DNA of 64,000 bases from contig JAGBDE010000037.1 in assembly GCA_017937655.1 (NCBI GenBank), positions 1-64,000 of the forward strand. Direction: 5' to 3'. Position 1 is the first letter of the stretch, and each line of letters opens with the position of its first letter. This stretch comes from Clostridia bacterium. GTDB taxonomy: Bacteria > Bacillota > Clostridia > Christensenellales > Aristaeellaceae. A program made the position numbers and the translations under genes. Positions 7,986 to 16,215 of the stretch are shown piece by piece. Under the pieces are notes generated by a model, which was given only the letters and a program-made list of their open reading frames with translations, had not been told where the DNA came from and did no database searches.

Positions 7986-9497
7986 TTAGTTGAAGCTCAT
8001 CTGGGTGAACAGCTGCAGCACGGAGCTGGGCAGCAGGCTCATAGCGCTGGAAAGAACGCGCATGGCGTTGGCGCTCAGGCTGTTGACGTAGCTCATCAGC
8101 TCGCTTTCGTCCATCTTGAGCAGCTGCAGGGAACCGTCGATGGTGGCGGCGTCGATCATGGCCAGAGGCTCGTCGCTGACGTTGTTGCTCAGGTCGATGG
8201 TGAAGCCAAACATGGGGCTGTCAGATGCGACGGGAGCCACGGGAGCGGCGGCATTCTCGCGGAGGTACAGATCCATGTTGAGCACGCTGCCATCGTTGGT
8301 GGGCTGAGCGGACACGGCAAAGGTCATGGCCTCGCCTTCGCTGACCATACTGAGCCAGCCATAGAGAATCTCGTCCACGGTGGTGAACTCGCCGCCAATC
8401 TGCATTGCAACTTCTTCGATTTCGCCATTGTCGTCCAGCTCATTGAAAGCGCCGTTGATGGTGACCACGCCGTTCTTGTTATCCACAGCCACCACTTCGC
8501 CGTTGGCCTCGGCCTTGCCGTTCTCGGTGCCGATCATGGTGAAGGTGTAGGTGGCAACGTCGGTGGTGAGGCGGTTGAGCTTGATGTCAAAGCCGATCAC
8601 GTCAGCGTCTTCTTCCACATCTTCCTTGGTGGTGAAGTACATGTCCATGCCCACGAACTCGGAGCCCTTCTTGACAAGATACATGTTCATGACCAGGTTC
8701 ATGTCCATCTTCATGAAGTTGTCCTTGACTTCGGCCTTGACTTCTTCCAGGGTCTTGTTTTCCTGGGCGGCGACCTGGTTCAGGCTTTCTTCCATCTGCT
8801 TGCTGTCCAGAATCAGAACAAAATCTTCGCTGGTCATGGTCATGGTCATGCAGACGTCGGCGGGGTCGCGGAGATCGCTGGTGAATTCACCTTCGGTAAC
8901 CTCGGTTTTGTTCATGACGGCAGTGGTAAAAGCAACCATGCCGGGGTCGTCGGGGTACATCTGGGCGACGGCTTCCAGGCCGGCTTCCTTGTCAAAGGTG
9001 AAGTCCACGGGCTCGGTGCTGACGTTTTCCAGGTTGTACATGGGGTTGTTGGCGGTGCCCACGTTGGCGAAGGTCTGACCGGCATAGCCCTCGAAGGCGG
9101 AGCGGAAGGCTTCTTCGTCAAAGTTGGGATCCTGCTTCTTCATTTCGGCAACCATCACGTCCATCAGGTCGTCCATGTCAAAGTACAGGGGCTGATCGCC
9201 CAGGATGGCGCTTTGGACAAAAATGCCTTCTTCATCGCCGCGGAAGGCAATATCCAGGGCGCTCTTGTCGTCCAGGGCCAAAGTGAGCATGCCGCTCTTC
9301 TCGCCGCTGAGGAACTTGATGGAAACGGCCTTGAACAGGTCGACCATGGCGCCGCGCATTTCATCGGGGATCTCGCTGAGGAGCATCTCACCGGGGGTGA
9401 AGCTGATCTTGACTTCCATGGCAGCCAGGGAGGTCAGGGGCAGCATCAGCGCAAGTACCAGGCTGAGTGCAACGGTAATCCAGGTGCGTTTTTTCAT
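7986..9497 (-). CDS. Large exported protein of unknown function
   Basis: A 503-residue protein with a clear signal peptide (MKKRTW, then a hydrophobic core ending SLAAM at about residue 27). The mature part is acidic and rich in short alternating strands (LTLALDDKSALDIAF, VVTINGAFNELDDNG), suggesting a beta-rich exported or surface protein. I see no cysteine pair, lipobox, sortase motif or enzymatic motif, and I do not recognise the family. The ATG at 9497 has GAAAGGAG 8 bases upstream; upstream in-frame codons cross the promoter at 9544-9572. It is transcribed alone between its own promoter and terminator. Confidence 0.8.
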   Translation of the reverse strand: MKKRTWITVALSLVLALMLPLTSLAAMEVKISFTPGEMLLSEIPDEMRGAMVDLFKAVSIKFLSGEKSGMLTLALDDKSALDIAFRGDEEGIFVQSAILGDQPLYFDMDDLMDVMVAEMKKQDPNFDEEAFRSAFEGYAGQTFANVGTANNPMYNLENVSTEPVDFTFDKEAGLEAVAQMYPDDPGMVAFTTAVMNKTEVTEGEFTSDLRDPADVCMTMTMTSEDFVLILDSKQMEESLNQVAAQENKTLEEVKAEVKDNFMKMDMNLVMNMYLVKKGSEFVGMDMYFTTKEDVEEDADVIGFDIKLNRLTTDVATYTFTMIGTENGKAEANGEVVAVDNKNGVVTINGAFNELDDNGEIEEVAMQIGGEFTTVDEILYGWLSMVSEGEAMTFAVSAQPTNDGSVLNMDLYLRENAAAPVAPVASDSPMFGFTIDLSNNVSDEPLAMIDAATIDGSLQLLKMDESELMSYVNSLSANAMRVLSSAMSLLPSSVLQLFTQMSFN

Positions 9498-9543
9498 TCT
9501 TCTATCTCCTTTCAAAATTGGGGGCAGGTTTGAGTACGATTGT

Positions 9544-9572
9544 ATGATACTACACTTTCCCTGCTTTGTCAT
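9544..9572 (-). promoter_or_regulatory. Promoter of the exported protein gene
   Basis: On the minus strand ATGACA, a 17-base spacer and TATCAT, 46 bases before the ATG at 9497. Confidence 0.5.
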
Positions 9573-9625
9573 GCCGCAAAACCGGGAAACAGCATCCGGG
9601 GGTCCCAAATGTCATTTTTTGTGTT

Positions 9626-10759
9626 TTACTGTTCCTTCTTCAGCCACACGGTTTCGTTCACGATGGGGGTGTAGCTCTGGATCAGCTTGACCACCTTGGC
9701 GCCCACGTTGGTGTCCTCGTAGTCCAGGGGCATGGCCCGGGGCTCGTTGTTCTGCTGCATGGCGATGGCCAGCTCTGCGGCCTGCTGCACGCTGCGCTGG
9801 GTGATGCCGCCGATGACCACCGTGCCCTTGTCCAGCACCTCAGGGCGTTCCGTGGAGGTGCGGATCAGCACGCCGCAGAAGCCCAGCATGGCGCTTTCCT
9901 CGCTGAGGGTGCCGCTGTCAGACAGCACCACCAGCGCGTTTTTCTGCAGGTGGTTGTAGTCAAAGAAGCCGAAGGGCTGCATGCTGCGCACCAGGGGATG
10001 GAACTGGAAGTTCCGCTTCTCAATGAACTTGCGGCTGCGGGGGTGGGTGGAGTAAATGACGGGGATCTGGTAGGTTTCCGCCATGTGGTTGATGGCGTTC
10101 ATCAGGGAGAGGAAATTGTCCTCCAGGTCGATGTTCTCCTCGCGATGGGCGCTCACCAGGATGTACTTGCCCTTCTCCAGGCCCAGGCGGGTAAGGACGT
10201 CGCTGCGATCGATGCCCTCCATGGCGCTATTGAGCACCTCCCGCATGGGAGAGCCGGTGACGAAGATGGTCTTGCCGTCAATGCCCTCGGACAGGAGGTA
10301 GCGGCGGCTGTTTTCCGTATAGGGCAGGTTGATATCGGAAATGTGGTCGACGATCTTGCGGTTGATCATCTCGCTAACGTTCCAATCCCAGCAGCGGTTG
10401 CCGGCTTCCATGTGGAAGATGGGTACCTTGAGCCGCTTGGCGGAAATGGCGCTGAGGGCGGAGTTGGTATCGCCCAGAACCAGCAGTGCGTCGGGCTGCT
10501 CCTTCTGGATGACCTTGTAGCTCTCGGCAATGATGTTGCCCATGGTCTCGCCCAAATCGGCGCCCACTGCGTCCAGGTAGTAGTCCGGCGCGCGGAGCTG
10601 CAGCTCCTTGAAGAAAATATCGTTCAGTTTGGGGTCGTAGTTCTGGCCGGTATGCACCAGGATATGATCAAAATACTTGTCTGCAGTCCGGATCACCGCA
10701 GACAGGCGGATAATCTCCGGCCGGGTTCCCAGAATGGTCATCAGCTTGAGCTTTTTCAT
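9626..10759 (-). CDS. capG: UDP-GlcNAc 2-epimerase family, CapG/FnlC type (UDP-L-FucNAc synthesis)
   Basis: A 377-residue WecB-fold epimerase. Motifs are GTRPEIIRLSAVI, VHTGQNYD, LVLGDTNSALSA, HMEAGNRCWDWNVSEMINR, SAHREENID and SDSGTLSEE. The HMEAGNRC and DHISDINLPYTENSRRYLL segments resemble CapG/FnlC, which epimerises C2 of UDP-N-acetyl-L-talosamine to UDP-N-acetyl-L-fucosamine, more than housekeeping WecB. The immediately upstream capF-like gene supports this. The start at 10759 overlaps the capF stop by 4 bases and has GGAGG upstream. The product would feed capsule or cell-wall polysaccharide. Confidence 0.85.
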   Translation of the reverse strand: MKKLKLMTILGTRPEIIRLSAVIRTADKYFDHILVHTGQNYDPKLNDIFFKELQLRAPDYYLDAVGADLGETMGNIIAESYKVIQKEQPDALLVLGDTNSALSAISAKRLKVPIFHMEAGNRCWDWNVSEMINRKIVDHISDINLPYTENSRRYLLSEGIDGKTIFVTGSPMREVLNSAMEGIDRSDVLTRLGLEKGKYILVSAHREENIDLEDNFLSLMNAINHMAETYQIPVIYSTHPRSRKFIEKRNFQFHPLVRSMQPFGFFDYNHLQKNALVVLSDSGTLSEESAMLGFCGVLIRTSTERPEVLDKGTVVIGGITQRSVQQAAELAIAMQQNNEPRAMPLDYEDTNVGAKVVKLIQSYTPIVNETVWLKKEQ

Positions 10760-11889
10760 TGGTGTTCCTCCTTTGCCACAGGAAGGCGCATGGTATCGGG
10801 ATGAGCGGGGTCGAAGACCTCGTTGGCCCACATGAGGGTGAGCATGTCGGTATCGCCGGTGTTTTCGATGTTGTGGGTGTAGCCGGTGGGGATGTCCACC
10901 ACGGTGGGCACATCGCCGCTGACCTTGTAGGAAATGACGGTGGTGTCAAAGGGCTTGCGGAAACGGATGACGCCCTCGCCCTGAATGACGATGAACTTCT
11001 CGTGCTTGGTGTGGTGCCAGTGCTCGCCCTTGGTGATATGGGGCTTCGAAATATTCAGGCTGACCTGACCGTGACCGCCCATGTGGATCAGCTCCGTGAA
11101 GGAGCCCCGGTAGTCGCTGTGGGTGACGGGCGTGCGGCTGAAGTCCTCCGGCGGCAGGAAGCTGAGGTAGGTGGCGTACAGCTTGCGGGTCAGGGGATCG
11201 CTCTGGTCGGGAACGGTCAGGCTGTCCCGCATGCCCGCAAAGGACTGGATCAGGTCCGCCATATGACCCAGCAGAGTTTCGTGGACGGGCTGGACTTCGC
11301 AGAAATCGCCCACCCGGTTGGGTTTGCCCTCCAGGGCGGACAGGAACTCAGCGAGGATATCGTCAATATAGACCAGGCGCAGCTTCACGCTGGGGTCGTT
11401 GACGGTGATAGGCAGCCCCCGGGCCACGTTGTGGCAGAAGGTGGCCACCGCGCTGTTGTAGTTGGGGCGGCTCCACTTGCCAAAGGCGTTGGGCAGACGG
11501 TAAAGGTAGGTTTCCGCGCCGGTGCGGCGGCCGTAGTCGGCCACGGCTTCCTCCGCGGCCAGCTTGCTCTTGCCGTAGGGGTTGTCCAGCGCGGCCTGGA
11601 TGGAGCCGGACAAAAGCACGGGCGGCTTCTTGGCGTTTTCCAGCATGGACAGCAGCTTCACGGTAAAATCCGCGTTGCCTGTCTGGAACTCGCTGGGGTC
11701 GGTGGGCCGGTTCACGCCCGCCAGATGAAACACAAAATCCGCCTCGCGGCAGGCCTCCGCCAGGGCATCCTCCGAATCCTGCACGTCGATGGGATACAGC
11801 CGGTAGCCCTTTTCTTCCGGCAAAGTTTTCAGCGCCTCGCACAGGTTCTTGCCCATGAAGCCCCGGGCGCCGGTGATGAGTATATTCAA
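10756..11889 (-). CDS. capF: CapF/FnlB-type bifunctional enzyme: SDR reductase plus cupin
   Basis: A 377-residue protein with two domains. Residues 1-245 are a short-chain dehydrogenase with the NAD(P) loop GARGFMGKNL and the YGKSK catalytic pair. Residues about 260-370 are a cupin with the metal site around KGEHWHHTKHEKFIVIQGEG. CapF of Staphylococcus and WbjC/FnlB have this arrangement: the cupin epimerises C3 and the SDR reduces C4 to give UDP-N-acetyl-L-talosamine. The usual first enzyme (CapE/FnlA dehydratase) is not in this window. The gene is first of a two-gene operon with capG. Confidence 0.9.
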   Translation of the reverse strand: MNILITGARGFMGKNLCEALKTLPEEKGYRLYPIDVQDSEDALAEACREADFVFHLAGVNRPTDPSEFQTGNADFTVKLLSMLENAKKPPVLLSGSIQAALDNPYGKSKLAAEEAVADYGRRTGAETYLYRLPNAFGKWSRPNYNSAVATFCHNVARGLPITVNDPSVKLRLVYIDDILAEFLSALEGKPNRVGDFCEVQPVHETLLGHMADLIQSFAGMRDSLTVPDQSDPLTRKLYATYLSFLPPEDFSRTPVTHSDYRGSFTELIHMGGHGQVSLNISKPHITKGEHWHHTKHEKFIVIQGEGVIRFRKPFDTTVISYKVSGDVPTVVDIPTGYTHNIENTGDTDMLTLMWANEVFDPAHPDTMRLPVAKEEHQ

Positions 11890-12000
11890 GGATCTTGCCT
11901 CCTTAACAGAGCATAAATCTTCAGTTTCATCTTACCCCTAAGAGGGAAATCTGTCAATGGAAAGGCTGGTATTTCCTGCGTTTTGCTTATTGTTACATAA

Positions 12001-12034
12001 AAATGAATTGCCACCTGACAAAAGCAGGTGGCAA
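12001..12034 (-). terminator. Terminator after apbE
   Basis: TTGCCACCTG and CAGGTGGCAA form a 10-base-pair stem with a 7-base loop, then TTCATTTTTA on the minus strand, just past the apbE stop at 12040. Confidence 0.75.
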
Positions 12035-12039
12035 CCATT

Positions 12040-13056
12040 TTATTGAATGTACGTTTCAAACTCCGGGCTGAAATACTGGCTGCCGTCCTGGGCGATCCAC
12101 AGGGCCTCCGCACCGAAAAGCTCCAGCAGGGACTGGCCCTCCTCCACGGGCAGCAGGTACAGGGCGGTGGACAGGGCGTCCGCCACGCCGGAGTCGGGGC
12201 AAAGGATGCACACCGCCCGCCAGGTGCCGCTGGGCTGCAAAGTGCGGGGGTCGATGATGTGCCCGTAACGCACGCCGTCCACGGTGAAATAGCGCTGATA
12301 ATCGCCGCTGGTGACGATGGACACGCCGTCCACCCGGAGCACGTGCAGGTAGCTGTTGTAGATATCGTCCGGGTTCTGCACGCCCGCCGTCCAGTTTTCG
12401 CCGGTAAGAGGGTTATCGCCGGTGGCACGGATGTTGCCTCCCACGGATAGCAGCAGGCCTTCCGGCAGTTCCTGGCAGATCTTCTCCACCGCAAAGCCCT
12501 TGCCGATGGCGCCCACGTCCAGGCTGGCCAGGGGATCGGTCAGGTAGACGGTGGAGGCGGCTTCGTCGATGACCAGCTTGTCAAAGCCGGTGTGCAAAGC
12601 GGCTTCGGAGAGTGCGGCGGGGTCGGGCAGATAGGCGTCCTCCGGATAGTCGATGCTGTAAACCCGAGCGTCGTGCCACAGGCGCAGAACGCTGCCCATG
12701 GTCACGTCCACCAGGCCGCCGGTTTTCTCGTGCATGTCCCGGCAGAACAGCAGCAGGTCGATGATCCGCCTGTCCACCTCCACCGGGGCGATGCCGGCCA
12801 TGTCGTTGATGGTCTTGAGATTGTTCACGCCCTCATAGCTTTCGTAAATATCGTACAGCTGATGGTACTCCTCCAGCCGGTCGTGCACGTCCTGGGCCTG
12901 CGCCCGGAAGGCCTCCGGGCTGTCCGCGCAGCCCACCACCATGGTCACGGTGTTGAACAGGTTGAGGAACGATGCGCTGTAACGTTTCATCTCCGCCCGG
13001 GCCAGGCCAGGCAGAAGAAGCAGGCACAGGAAGATGGCGCAAAATCGTTTTTTCAT
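12040..13056 (-). CDS. apbE: FAD:protein FMN transferase, exported
   Basis: A 338-residue ApbE protein. It has a signal peptide (MKKRFCAIFLCLLLLPGLARA). Conserved parts are GGLVDVTMGSV, the SLDVGAIGKGFAVEKI loop, LLSVGGNIRATG, VSIVTSGDYQRYF and HIIDPRTLQPS, which carry FAD-binding and Mg-binding residues. ApbE attaches FMN through a phosphoester bond to Thr/Ser of extracytoplasmic flavoproteins. There is no lipobox cysteine, so it is probably released or anchored by its signal segment. It follows the two-domain exported protein at 13125-14096, a plausible substrate, across a 68-base gap that holds a terminator-like hairpin. Confidence 0.93.
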   Translation of the reverse strand: MKKRFCAIFLCLLLLPGLARAEMKRYSASFLNLFNTVTMVVGCADSPEAFRAQAQDVHDRLEEYHQLYDIYESYEGVNNLKTINDMAGIAPVEVDRRIIDLLLFCRDMHEKTGGLVDVTMGSVLRLWHDARVYSIDYPEDAYLPDPAALSEAALHTGFDKLVIDEAASTVYLTDPLASLDVGAIGKGFAVEKICQELPEGLLLSVGGNIRATGDNPLTGENWTAGVQNPDDIYNSYLHVLRVDGVSIVTSGDYQRYFTVDGVRYGHIIDPRTLQPSGTWRAVCILCPDSGVADALSTALYLLPVEEGQSLLELFGAEALWIAQDGSQYFSPEFETYIQ

Positions 13057-13072
13057 AATGGCTCCCTTACAA

Positions 13073-13107
13073 TGGAAAAGGCTGCCCCCGGAATTCAGGA
13101 GGCAGCC
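13073..13107 (-). terminator. Terminator-like hairpin between the FMN-domain gene and apbE
   Basis: GGCTGCC and GGGCAGCC are separated by 13 bases and followed by TTTTCC on the minus strand. The T-run is short, so partial read-through into apbE is likely. Confidence 0.6.
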
Positions 13108-13124
13108 GAGGGATTGAGATTGGA

Positions 13125-14096
13125 TTACTTGCCAGCCAGCTCGATGAGGGTCAGGAAGTCGCCAATGCCGATGGTCACGGTAGCGGCCAGGTCAGCGTCA
13201 GCGGGCTTGCCTTCGGTGACGGCGATGCCGGTCACGTCGGCCACGGTCTTGCCCACCACGTAGGCGCTGAAGTTGTCGGCCTGCTCAAACCACTCGTAGG
13301 TGGCGCCGCCGTAGGTCTTCATGTTGTAGCCTTCCTTCAGGGCATACTTGCTGGTGACGGTGTCACGGGGGCCGCCGGTGATCTGGCCGGCAGCGTTGAA
13401 CTTCACGGTGGCGTCCACGCAGTCGATGAAGCAAGAGGTGATCACATCGCCGTCGAAGGTGACAGCGGCAACGTTGGTAACCAGCTGGGTCTGGCCTTCG
13501 GCCTCAGCGGTGGCGTCCTTGGAGCCGGCGGTGCTGGAAGAATGGACCAGCTTCAGGGTGTCGCCCTTCTTGGCGCCGCGGTGGGTGGCGTTGTTCACGG
13601 CCTCCTCCACGTAGGGCAGGAAGTTGTAGGTGGCCAGGGTGCAGCCGGCAGCCAGGTCAGCGTCGGCGGGCTTGCCGTCTTCGGTCAGGGCCATGCCCTT
13701 CAGCTCGTCGATGGTCTTGCCAACGCAGTAGTTGGCAAAAGCAGCAGCCTGCTCGTTCCACTCAGCATTGATGGAAGAAGCCACGCGCATGCCATAGGCA
13801 TCGCCCAGGTCATTCTTGCTGAGGACGGGAGCGGTTACGTCGCTGGTCAGCTTGCCGGTGGCATCGAAGGTGATGCCGGCGGTCAGGTTGTCGATCACGC
13901 AAGCGTCAATCACGCCGTTGTCATCCACGGTGACGGCGGTCATGTAAACGTTCACCTTGATGGAACCGGTTTCAGAGCCAGCCATGTTGGTCACGAAGGA
14001 CACGCCGGTCTTCACGGGAGCGGCTTCTTCAGCCATGGCGGGGATGCAGCCTAGCAGCATGACAGCGCAGAGAACCAGAGAAAGCACTTTACGCAT
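13125..14096 (-). CDS. Exported protein with two repeated, diverged FMN-binding-like domains
   Basis: A 323-residue protein. The signal peptide ends either at a lipobox-like LLGC or at AMA before EEA. Two homologous domains (about 30-175 and 195-323) each contain an alternating-strand segment (VTVDDNGVIDACVIDN; VTFDGDVITSCFIDC), an AYGM/GYNM segment, VGKTIDEL/VGKTVADV, and a closing GKPADADLAA motif with Thr (AAGCTLAT; AATVTIGI). The closing motif aligns loosely with the SGAT flavinylation motif of FMN-binding domains, keeping the Thr. With apbE next door this suggests a covalent FMN carrier. That assignment is inference. The start is ATG 14096 with GGAGG. Confidence 0.7.
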   Translation of the reverse strand: MRKVLSLVLCAVMLLGCIPAMAEEAAPVKTGVSFVTNMAGSETGSIKVNVYMTAVTVDDNGVIDACVIDNLTAGITFDATGKLTSDVTAPVLSKNDLGDAYGMRVASSINAEWNEQAAAFANYCVGKTIDELKGMALTEDGKPADADLAAGCTLATYNFLPYVEEAVNNATHRGAKKGDTLKLVHSSSTAGSKDATAEAEGQTQLVTNVAAVTFDGDVITSCFIDCVDATVKFNAAGQITGGPRDTVTSKYALKEGYNMKTYGGATYEWFEQADNFSAYVVGKTVADVTGIAVTEGKPADADLAATVTIGIGDFLTLIELAGK

Positions 14097-14216
14097 GGTT
14101 TTTTTCCTCCAAATTTGATCATGTTTGTGCATAACAGAACAATCGTCCGTTAAAACATTAACAATAATACAACAAAAAAACACTCTTGTAAAGTACTTTT
14201 CACAACATCCATCATT

Positions 14217-15722
14217 TTACAGATGTTTGCCCAGCAGGAAGCTTTCCAGCTTACTGGCAGGCCACTTTACGGGCTTTGCGCTGTCCGTGAAGGTCATATG
14301 GACGGGCTGTTCCTCGTTCAGGCGGGGCCAGAAGGGCAGATCCTTGCCCTGGCTGTCCAGGCCGTTGGGGTCGCCCGTGCGGATGAAGTTGACCCAGTAA
14401 TCGCACATCTGGCGGGCCAGGTCGTAATGCTGACCGGTAAAGGGCCGCCAGCACTTGGCCAGGGTCTCGAAGAAGAACCACAGGTCCACGGAATGGAAGG
14501 TGCCCGGGTTGTCCCAGCCGGGGATGAAGGCGTCGAAGTTATAGGCATACAGGGGCTGGTCGATGCTTTGCTTTTCGTTCATGCGGGCGGCGCAGCGGAT
14601 GGCAAAATCAATGGAGTGCACCAGGCCCTCCTTGGCGATGCTCTCCTTGGTGGCGGGATGGCTGAACAGGGCGGAAAATTCCTCGCCGCTCTGGAAGCAT
14701 TTCTCGCCCAGGGCGAAGAGTTCCTCGTCGTTTTCAGCGGAAGGGGCGATGGTGAACTCGCTGCTGGTCTGGCCCAGCAATACCGGGCAGATGACCCGCT
14801 CCGGATGCAGATACCACTCGCTGCTGGGATACACGCTGAACACGCCGTCCACGGCCTCGCCCCAGCAACCCCAGGGCTGCTCCAGGCTCTTGTCCTCAAT
14901 GAATCGTGCAGGCAGAGCCCGGGCTTCCTCCAGGGTCTTCACGCCCAGGATCTCAAAGAACCGCTTGCCCTGTTCCTCCGCCCGCTCCATGGTCAGGGGG
15001 AAGAGGCCGAACATACCGTCGTAAGGCTGACGGAAAGTACCGCTCTGGACGATGGCCCGCTGGAACAGGCCCTTGTTCTGGGGGCTGGTCATCTGGGCGC
15101 AAACGCTCATGCCGCCGGCGCTCTGGCCGCCGATGGTGATGTTCTCCGGATCGCCGCCAAAGGCCGCAATGTTCCGCTTGACCCAGCGGGTAGCGCACTG
15201 CTGATCCAGGAAGCCAAAGTTGGCGGGGGCGTCCGGGTTTTCGGCGGTGATCTCCGGGTGGCACAGGAAGCCAAAGGCGTTGAGCCGGTAGCCCACGGTG
15301 ACCACCACGATGCCCCTGCGGGCCAGGCGCTCGCCGTCAAACTCCATTTCAGCGGTATTGCCCACCTGCAGGCCGCCGCCAAAGTACCACACGTACACCG
15401 GCATGTTCTTGCGGCCGTCGGCAGGGGCCCACACGTTCAGGTACAGGCAATCCTCGCTCATGGGCAGCTCCGCGTCCACGGCCCACTCACGGGCGTAGAT
15501 GTCGGTGGCGGGATCGCCGGCGCAGTTGGCCTGCATGGCAATGGGGCCAAACTCGGCGGCGAAAAGCTCGCCCTCCCAGTCCGGGCAAGGCTGGGGCGCA
15601 CGCCAGCGGTTCGGGCCGATGGGCTTGGCGGCAAAGGGAATACCCTTGTAGCTGGTAATGCGGGGATCGGCGGCGGGAAGGCCGCGCACCCAGCCGTTTT
15701 CTACTTTCACTTTGCGGATCAT
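14217..15722 (-). CDS. Carboxylesterase type B family hydrolase
   Basis: A 501-residue alpha/beta hydrolase of the carboxylesterase/lipase B family. The oxyanion region reads VYVWYFGGGLQVGN, the nucleophile elbow is IGGQSAGGMSV (Ser near residue 200), and SEDCLYLNVWAP is typical. The acid and histidine are less certain; the histidine is probably in WDNPGTFHSVDL. No signal peptide is seen, so it is probably cytoplasmic. The natural ester substrate is unknown. Some gut relatives de-esterify plant polysaccharide side groups, which would fit the carbohydrate genes nearby, but that is a guess. The ATG at 15722 has AAGGAG 8 bases upstream. Confidence 0.87.
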   Translation of the reverse strand: MIRKVKVENGWVRGLPAADPRITSYKGIPFAAKPIGPNRWRAPQPCPDWEGELFAAEFGPIAMQANCAGDPATDIYAREWAVDAELPMSEDCLYLNVWAPADGRKNMPVYVWYFGGGLQVGNTAEMEFDGERLARRGIVVVTVGYRLNAFGFLCHPEITAENPDAPANFGFLDQQCATRWVKRNIAAFGGDPENITIGGQSAGGMSVCAQMTSPQNKGLFQRAIVQSGTFRQPYDGMFGLFPLTMERAEEQGKRFFEILGVKTLEEARALPARFIEDKSLEQPWGCWGEAVDGVFSVYPSSEWYLHPERVICPVLLGQTSSEFTIAPSAENDEELFALGEKCFQSGEEFSALFSHPATKESIAKEGLVHSIDFAIRCAARMNEKQSIDQPLYAYNFDAFIPGWDNPGTFHSVDLWFFFETLAKCWRPFTGQHYDLARQMCDYWVNFIRTGDPNGLDSQGKDLPFWPRLNEEQPVHMTFTDSAKPVKWPASKLESFLLGKHL

Positions 15723-16142
15723 GGTTTTATCTCCTTTATTGTTTTATGCAGGGCTATCACAGATCGTTTGCATTCGTTTCACGGAACGCGCTTCCGTATT
15801 TATGACAATTATATATCGGGGTTGTTCTTACAGCAACGCAAAAATTACAATTTATCCAGACAAAAATATCCTTTCCAACTTTATTAACTGTCTGGTATTG
15901 ATTACAATACATGCAAAAATGTAACTACATACTTCTTGTCTGTCCGAAAAGGAGAGAGTCAGTTTGTCTCCTTGTATTCTATGAGCAGCGTCCAGAGGTT
16001 TTTTATCGGAGAAATATACACATCAACATGGAAGACAACCATTTCCCCCACATCCATTTAGCAAAAACCTGGCCAACAGAACAAGGCCATATGCATCTAT
16101 GTCGGCCATGACTACAGCAACTCCCCTTCGACTGACCCCTAT
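15723..16142. other. 420-base AT-rich gap without a convincing gene
   Basis: The stretch before the esterase start is markedly more AT-rich than its neighbours. A 66-codon frame at 15911-16111 has no ribosome site and no recognisable product, so I do not call it. The esterase promoter is presumably here on the minus strand, but I could not single one out. Confidence 0.5.
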
Positions 16143-16186
16143 AAAACCACGAGCCGGACAGATAGACCGTCCGGCTCGTAGTTTTA
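16143..16186. terminator. Bidirectional terminator after the PAP2 gene
   Basis: An 11-base-pair stem (ACGAGCCGGAC / GTCCGGCTCGT) flanked by AAAAC on one side and GTTTTAT on the other. It serves the PAP2 gene on the minus strand and could also act on plus-strand read-through. Confidence 0.85.
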
Positions 16187-16215
16187 TATTTAATACTAAG
16201 CTTTTTACGCCGCCA

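Noticed and set aside
8477-8485. TTATCCACA, a consensus DnaA box, near the rpmH region
   Set aside because: A single match inside the coding sequence of the exported protein gene, with no cluster of boxes or AT-rich unwinding element. No origin call is justified.
15911-16111. 66-codon frame in the AT-rich gap before the esterase
   Set aside because: No ribosome site, no family and overlapping a terminator region downstream; kept as non-coding.
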